Source of the DNA: Planctomycetota bacterium
Lineage (GTDB): Bacteria > Planctomycetota > UBA1135 > UBA2386
DNA length: 64,000 nt
NCBI GenBank assembly: GCA_020849665.1
Contig: JADLFX010000050.1
Coordinates: 103,825 to 167,824, forward strand
Direction of reading: 5' to 3'
Shown piece by piece: positions 59,747 through 64,000 of the stretch. Position 1 is the stretch's first letter. Every line of letters starts with the position of its first letter. The translations under genes and the position numbers were made by a program. The notes under the pieces are model-generated. The model saw nothing but the letters and a program-made list of their open reading frames with translations. It had not been told where the DNA came from and made no database searches.

Positions 59747-61198
59747 CTACTCCAAGGTCCGGATGTGCATCACGTTGGTCATGCCCATCCGGCGCGTCGC
59801 GCCCACGATCAGCACCACCCGATCCCCGCGCCTGGCCAGGCCCTGCTCCAGGAGCACCCGTTCCGCCTCCAGCGTCATCTCGTGGCTGGTCCTGGAGCGC
59901 CGCGAACGGATCGGCCGCATCCCCCAGGACAGGGTCAGCCGCTGCACGGTCCGCTGGAACGGCGTGAACGCGATCATGCGCGTGGCCGGGCGCTCCGCCG
60001 CCAGGATCTCGGCGCTGGTACCCCGCTCGGTGAACACCGCGATCAGCCTGGCCCCCGACTCCATCGCGGCGTAGGCCGCCGCGCGGATGGTCGCCGCCGT
60101 GACGCTGGTGTTCCGGCCCGTGATCCGACGGCGCCGCAGGGACTCGCTGCGCGAGAAGATGTCCTCCTCGGCGCGGCGGATGATCTGCTCCATCACCCGC
60201 ACGGCCTGGAACGGGTACTTCCCCGACGCGGTCTCCGCCGAGAGCATCACGGCGGACGTCCCGTCGTAGATGGCGTTGGCGACGTCGGAGGCCTCGGCCC
60301 GGGTCGGCCGCGGGTTGGTGACCATCGACTCCAGCATCTGGGTGGCGGTGATCACCGGTTTGCAGGCCTCGATCGCCATGCGGATGATCCGCTTCTGCAG
60401 GATCGGCACGGCTTCGGGACCGAGTTCCACGCCCATGTCGCCGCGCGCCACCATCAGGCCGTCGGCCTCGGCCAGGATCGCCGGCAGCACCTTGACCGCC
60501 TCGGGTCGCTCGATCTTCGCGATCACCTGCGCATCCGATCCGGCGCGCCGGATCTCGGCCTTGAGCCTGCGGATGTCGTCGGCGCTGCGCACGAACGAGA
60601 GCGCGATGAAGTCCGCGCCCACGCCAAGCACCACGCGCAGGTCGGCGAGGTCCTTGGCCGAGAGGCTGGTCACCGAGAGCTTCGAGCCGGGCAGGTTGAT
60701 GCCCTTGTACTGCTTGAGCAGCCCGCCATAGACCACGGTGGTGTGGACGTCCCGCCCCACGACGCGGGTGACCTTCACCTCCAGATTGCCGTCGTCGAGG
60801 AGGATGCGCTCCCGCGGACGCACGTCCCGCGGCAGCTGGACGTAGCTGCACCCGACCCGCACCGGCTCGCCTTCGGGTGCGGCCTGGCCGACCAGGCCGG
60901 GCTCGGTGCCGAGGACGAGGGTCTGGCCGCGCTTCAGCCAGATCGGCTCCGCATCCCGGAGCGGGCCGACGCGGATCTTGGGGCCCTGCAGGTCGACCAG
61001 GATCCCCACCGCGCGGTGGATCCGCCGCGCGACGCGCCGGATGGCGCCGATGTCGCGCACCAGTTGGCGATGGTCGCTGTGCGCCGCGTTGAGGCGGAAC
61101 ACGTCCACCCCGTGGCGGATCAGGGTCTCGATGTTCGCGTCGCCGCGCGACGCGGGCCCCAGCGTGGCCACGATCTTGGTGCGATTGAGCGGTGTCAT
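59747..61198 (-). CDS. pyk: Pyruvate kinase
   Basis: The enzyme transfers phosphate from PEP to ADP, the final glycolytic step. The 483-residue protein has the family TKIVATLGPASRG start, VDVFRLNAAHSDH, ILVDLQGPKIRVG, IALSFVRSADDI, VIAKIERPEAV with the catalytic Lys, MVARGDMGVELG, and TATQMLESMVTNPRPTRAEASDVANAIYDGTSAVMLSAETASGKYP-region signature motifs. The regulatory C-domain is present. The ATG at 61198 matches the family start. It stands alone after rplM on the same strand. Confidence 0.96.
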   Translation of the reverse strand: MTPLNRTKIVATLGPASRGDANIETLIRHGVDVFRLNAAHSDHRQLVRDIGAIRRVARRIHRAVGILVDLQGPKIRVGPLRDAEPIWLKRGQTLVLGTEPGLVGQAAPEGEPVRVGCSYVQLPRDVRPRERILLDDGNLEVKVTRVVGRDVHTTVVYGGLLKQYKGINLPGSKLSVTSLSAKDLADLRVVLGVGADFIALSFVRSADDIRRLKAEIRRAGSDAQVIAKIERPEAVKVLPAILAEADGLMVARGDMGVELGPEAVPILQKRIIRMAIEACKPVITATQMLESMVTNPRPTRAEASDVANAIYDGTSAVMLSAETASGKYPFQAVRVMEQIIRRAEEDIFSRSESLRRRRITGRNTSVTAATIRAAAYAAMESGARLIAVFTERGTSAEILAAERPATRMIAFTPFQRTVQRLTLSWGMRPIRSRRSRTSHEMTLEAERVLLEQGLARRGDRVVLIVGATRRMGMTNVMHIRTLE

Positions 61199-61288
61199 GG
61201 GCGCGCCCGGGCGTTCCGCCGGGCTGCGCATGATGCCTGGAGTCCACCGCGCCACCAAGCACGCGGCGGAGCGCCGGCCCGATCCGGC

Positions 61289-62326
61289 TCAGAAGGCGCC
61301 GCGGTTCTCGGTGAACCACTCGCGCCAGCGGCGCTGCTGCGCGGCCCGCTCCTCGCGTGACCCGTTGGCGTCGAACGGCAGCGACGCCCCGGTCAGGGTC
61401 TTGAGCGAGGCATACGCCATGTCGCGCACCAGCGCCTCGGGGTCGGCGAGCGCGGTCACCAGCGCGTCCACCGAACTCGCGTGGCGGAATGCCGGCAGGC
61501 CTTCCAGGGTGCGGCGCCGCACGAACGGGTCCGAGTCCTTGACCATGCCCAGCAGGGCCTCGCGCGCCAACTGGTTCTTGGACTTGACCAGCGCGTCGAC
61601 CGCCTCGTAGCGCACGTTCGGATCGGCGTCCTTCAGGCGCGTGACCTGATGCGCCAGCTCCGGCGGCAACCCAGGCGGTGCCGCCTCGGCGGGCAGCGCC
61701 GGCGGACGCTCACGCAGGGCCGACTCCTCCGGGGCCGCTGGCGCACGCGGCGCGGCCCGGATCGCCGCCACGTCGCTCGCGAGCTGGCCGACCTGCTCGC
61801 GGATCCTGGCCTGCTGCTGGTTGCTCAGCAGCTGGCCCTCCGCCAGGTCCTGCAGGGCTTTCAGCAGATCCTGCGCCTGCGCACGGCTCGACTGCTCGAC
61901 CAGCCGGACCCGCTGGTCCCCGTCGGCGCGGAGCTTCTCGAGGCCGGCCATGCGGGTGGCGACGCCGGCGACCTCCTCCCGGCTGGCCAGGGGCGCCAGG
62001 CGCCCCTCGAACTCGCGCAGGCGCGCCTCCATGGCCGCCGTGGCCCCCGCGACGTTCGCCACGCCCAGACGCGTGGCCTCCGCTTCCTCGGCGCCGCGCC
62101 AGTCCAGGAACAGCGTCGCGCCGGCCAGCGCCACCAGGGCGAGGCCGGCGCCCAGGAGCCCGAAGCCGCCGCGGCCCTTGTCCCGGAACTCCTCGCGGAG
62201 CGGATCCAGGCAGCACGCCCCCAGTACCTTGCCGGACACGCGGCGCGCACGCCCGGTGTCGAGGTCGCGCTGTGCGACCGAGGCGTTGCAGAGATCGCAG
62301 AAGTACAGCTCGAGGTTCTCTTCCAT
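61289..62326 (-). CDS. Zinc-ribbon, membrane and HEAT-repeat protein
   Basis: The 345-residue protein has Cys10, Cys13, and a later CC pair at about 38-39, a possible zinc ribbon. One helix lies at about 54-74 (GFGLLGAGLALVALAGATLFL). A coiled coil (95-185) and a Pro/Ala linker (190-220) lead to HEAT repeats at 225-315 (KDADPNVRYEAVDALV, DSDPFVRRRTLEGL, DPEALVRDMAYASL). HEAT repeats bind proteins. I do not recognise a family for the whole. It lies 90 nt from pyk. Confidence 0.75.
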   Translation of the reverse strand: MEENLELYFCDLCNASVAQRDLDTGRARRVSGKVLGACCLDPLREEFRDKGRGGFGLLGAGLALVALAGATLFLDWRGAEEAEATRLGVANVAGATAAMEARLREFEGRLAPLASREEVAGVATRMAGLEKLRADGDQRVRLVEQSSRAQAQDLLKALQDLAEGQLLSNQQQARIREQVGQLASDVAAIRAAPRAPAAPEESALRERPPALPAEAAPPGLPPELAHQVTRLKDADPNVRYEAVDALVKSKNQLAREALLGMVKDSDPFVRRRTLEGLPAFRHASSVDALVTALADPEALVRDMAYASLKTLTGASLPFDANGSREERAAQQRRWREWFTENRGAF

Positions 62327-62394
62327 GTCTTGCCGCCCCGCGACGCGGGACCGGCAACACCATAGTCCCAGGCCGGGGGCCGGCTACCGCTGGC

Positions 62395-63546
62395 TCAGAG
62401 CTGGTCCAGCATGTCGAGCTTCTCCCAGGGGAACTCGTCGCGGCCGAAGTGCCCGTAGGACGCGGTCTTCAGGAAGATCGGGCGCTTGAGCTGGAAGTGC
62501 TCGACGATCGCGCCCGGGCGCAGCTTGGCGGCGAACTTGTCGCGCACCAGCTGCATGAGGTCCTCGTCGGCCTGCTTGCCGGTGCCGAACGTGTCCACGC
62601 GGATGCTCACCGGCTCGGCGATGCCGATCGCATAGGCCACCTGGACCTCGCAGCGGTCGGCGAGGCCCGCCGCGACGATGTGCTTGGCCACCCAGCGCGC
62701 CGCGTAGGCGGCGGAACGGTCCACCTTGCTGGGGTCCTTGCCGGAGAACGCGCCGCCGCCGTGACGGCCCATCCCGCCATAGGTGTCCACGATGATCTTG
62801 CGGCCGGTGAGCCCGGCGTCCGCCTTCGGGCCGCCCTCGACGAAGCGCCCGGTCGGGTTGAGGAACCACCGGGTCTTCTTGTCGATCATCCCCTTGGGCA
62901 GGACCTTCTCGGCGGCGCTGCGCAGCGCCTCGTGCAGTTCGGTCTTCTTCACCTCGGGACGGTGCTGGTGCGAGATGACCACCGTGTGGATGCGCTTGGG
63001 ATGGTGGTGCTCGTCGTATTCGACGGTGAGCTGCGACTTCGCGTCGGGGCGCAGGAACTTGACCTTGCCGGTCTTCCGCTGCCGCGACAGCTCCTCGAGG
63101 ACGCGGTGCGCGTAGTGGATCGGGAACGGCATCAGCGAGGGCGTCTCCCGGCACGCGTAGCCGAACATCATCCCCTGGTCGCCCGCGCCCTGTTCCTTGC
63201 TCTTCGAGGTCGTCGCATCCACGCCCATCGCGATGTCCGGCGACTGGGTGCCGATCGCCGTGAGCACGGCGCAGGAGTTGTGGTCGAACCCGATCTCGGG
63301 GTCGTCGTAGCCGATCTTCTGGATCACGCTGCGCGCGACCGACTGATAGTCGACCTTGGCCCTCGTGGTGATCTCGCCGGTGATCACCACCAGGCCGCGC
63401 GAGGTCAGGGTCTCGCAGGCGACGCGGGATTCGGGGTCCTGCTCGAAGATGGCATCCAGCACGCCGTCGGAGATCTGGTCGCAGACCTTGTCGGGGTGGC
63501 CTTCGCTGACGGATTCGCTGGTGAAGAGGCGCGGCTCGGTGGCCAT
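62395..63546 (-). CDS. metK: S-adenosylmethionine synthetase
   Basis: MetK makes S-adenosylmethionine from methionine and ATP. The 383-residue protein has [14 protein letters not shown] near residue 14-27 with the catalytic His17, [28 protein letters not shown], and the [29 protein letters not shown] P-loop and metal-binding motif. The length is typical. The ribosome site gaaagga is 8 nt before the ATG at 63546. I saw no SAM riboswitch pattern in the leader. Confidence 0.97.
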   Translation of the reverse strand: MATEPRLFTSESVSEGHPDKVCDQISDGVLDAIFEQDPESRVACETLTSRGLVVITGEITTRAKVDYQSVARSVIQKIGYDDPEIGFDHNSCAVLTAIGTQSPDIAMGVDATTSKSKEQGAGDQGMMFGYACRETPSLMPFPIHYAHRVLEELSRQRKTGKVKFLRPDAKSQLTVEYDEHHHPKRIHTVVISHQHRPEVKKTELHEALRSAAEKVLPKGMIDKKTRWFLNPTGRFVEGGPKADAGLTGRKIIVDTYGGMGRHGGGAFSGKDPSKVDRSAAYAARWVAKHIVAAGLADRCEVQVAYAIGIAEPVSIRVDTFGTGKQADEDLMQLVRDKFAAKLRPGAIVEHFQLKRPIFLKTASYGHFGRDEFPWEKLDMLDQL

Positions 63547-64000
63547 TGAGATTCCTTTCCGGGTGGGTTCGCCGGCCGCGATGGATCGATGCGGCCCGCA
63601 GAGCGGCGCGAGACTCTAGCGACGCCCCCCCACCCCCTCCAGCCAAGTTCGGGAGCCGTGAGGGGTGCGCGGAGGATCGTCCGGGGATGCCGGGGCCTCG
63701 CGAGCACGAGGATCGGCCAAGGCGGACCGGCGGCCCGTCTTGCGGGCGGCGCACCTCCGTGGAGCCGCGTCGATGCCACGGGGCTGCCGGGCTCGGAACG
63801 AGTCGGCCCTGGGGTCGGGAGGGTGCCTCTGCCCGCTCGTCGCGCCGGCTGGGGCCCGCGGCACGGGCGGCGACAGGAAACCGCGGCCGGTTCCGGGACT
63901 AGGAAATGACGCTCACGGGCGCGACACTCCCGATCGCACCTGGGGGACCCTGCCACCGGCACTCACCACCAAACACCACATGCGTGCCTCGGCGATGCGG
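63547..64000. other. Right-edge region upstream of metK, nothing recognised
   Basis: This 454-nt end segment holds the metK promoter and leader. No convincing ORF, repeat or riboswitch fold was seen. An ATG at 63979 opens a plus-strand frame to the window edge, but it is too short to judge. Confidence 0.5.

Noticed and set aside
63547..63640. SAM riboswitch in the metK leader
   Set aside because: No recognisable SAM-I, SAM-II or SAH core was seen. The leader contains only weak GC hairpins.
63979..64000. Start of a gene at the right edge
   Set aside because: The ATG opens only seven codons before the window ends, so there is no evidence for a gene.

Overview
The window is about 64 kb of very GC-rich bacterial DNA, densely packed with genes, many sharing start/stop codons. 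The organism is probably a member of the Planctomycetota. This is inferred from a DUF1800-DUF1501 pair with a Tat signal, a Hanks-type kinase next to an ECF sigma factor, GldG/DUF4340 ABC genes next to DUF58/BatA genes, Kelch and carboxypeptidase-regulatory-like secreted proteins, and core ribosomal genes (rplC, rpmH) found alone. No phage, insertion sequence or CRISPR array was seen, so this looks like ordinary chromosome.

Layout. Positions 1-2.6 kb hold a partial secreted double protease and a hemerythrin protein. 2.8-3.9 kb hold a complete tmRNA (tag ANQHFALAA), smpB and tRNA-Leu(CAG). 4.1-11.3 kb hold dusB, a Kelch protein, poly(A) polymerase with an Arg-rich tail, panB and a phosphofructokinase. 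11.3-18.4 kb is a coupled minus-strand operon: a TPR protein, ExbB, ExbD, and a large protein with a TonB-type SxxxH helix, a Pro/Ala linker and an alpha/alpha-toroid domain. 18.6-23 kb hold an acyltransferase-like membrane protein, a zinc dehydrogenase, a flavoprotein, and an isolated rplC followed by a 52-residue basic ORF. 23.1-31.5 kb is one long operon (GldA-like ATPase, permease, GldG, DUF4340, membrane protein, DUF58, BatA). 31.6-35.8 kb hold rho, clpP and a secreted beta-sandwich protein.

From 35.9 to 43.5 kb come DUF1501/DUF1800, a CnoX-like thioredoxin, a TPR protein, an RsbU-like phosphatase facing a STAS protein, and rpmH. 43.5-49.2 kb hold two PilB/GspE ATPases, PilT and a DUF1573-like protein. 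49.3-57.8 kb is a signalling region: ECF sigma and zinc anti-sigma, kinase, TPR-FHA protein and degenerate GGDEF protein, the last coupled to yebC. 58.8-63.5 kb hold rplM-rpsI, pyruvate kinase, a zinc-ribbon/HEAT membrane protein and metK.

The most interesting locus is the ExbB/ExbD operon. Its TonB-like protein seems to pass proton-motive-force energy to a terpene-cyclase-fold domain that lacks the catalytic acid motif, rather than to a TonB box-binding domain. Also notable are the 604-nt region upstream of a poly-Gly rho, the displaced rplC with its small basic partner, and a recurring signal-peptide pattern that would leave Gln as the first mature residue.
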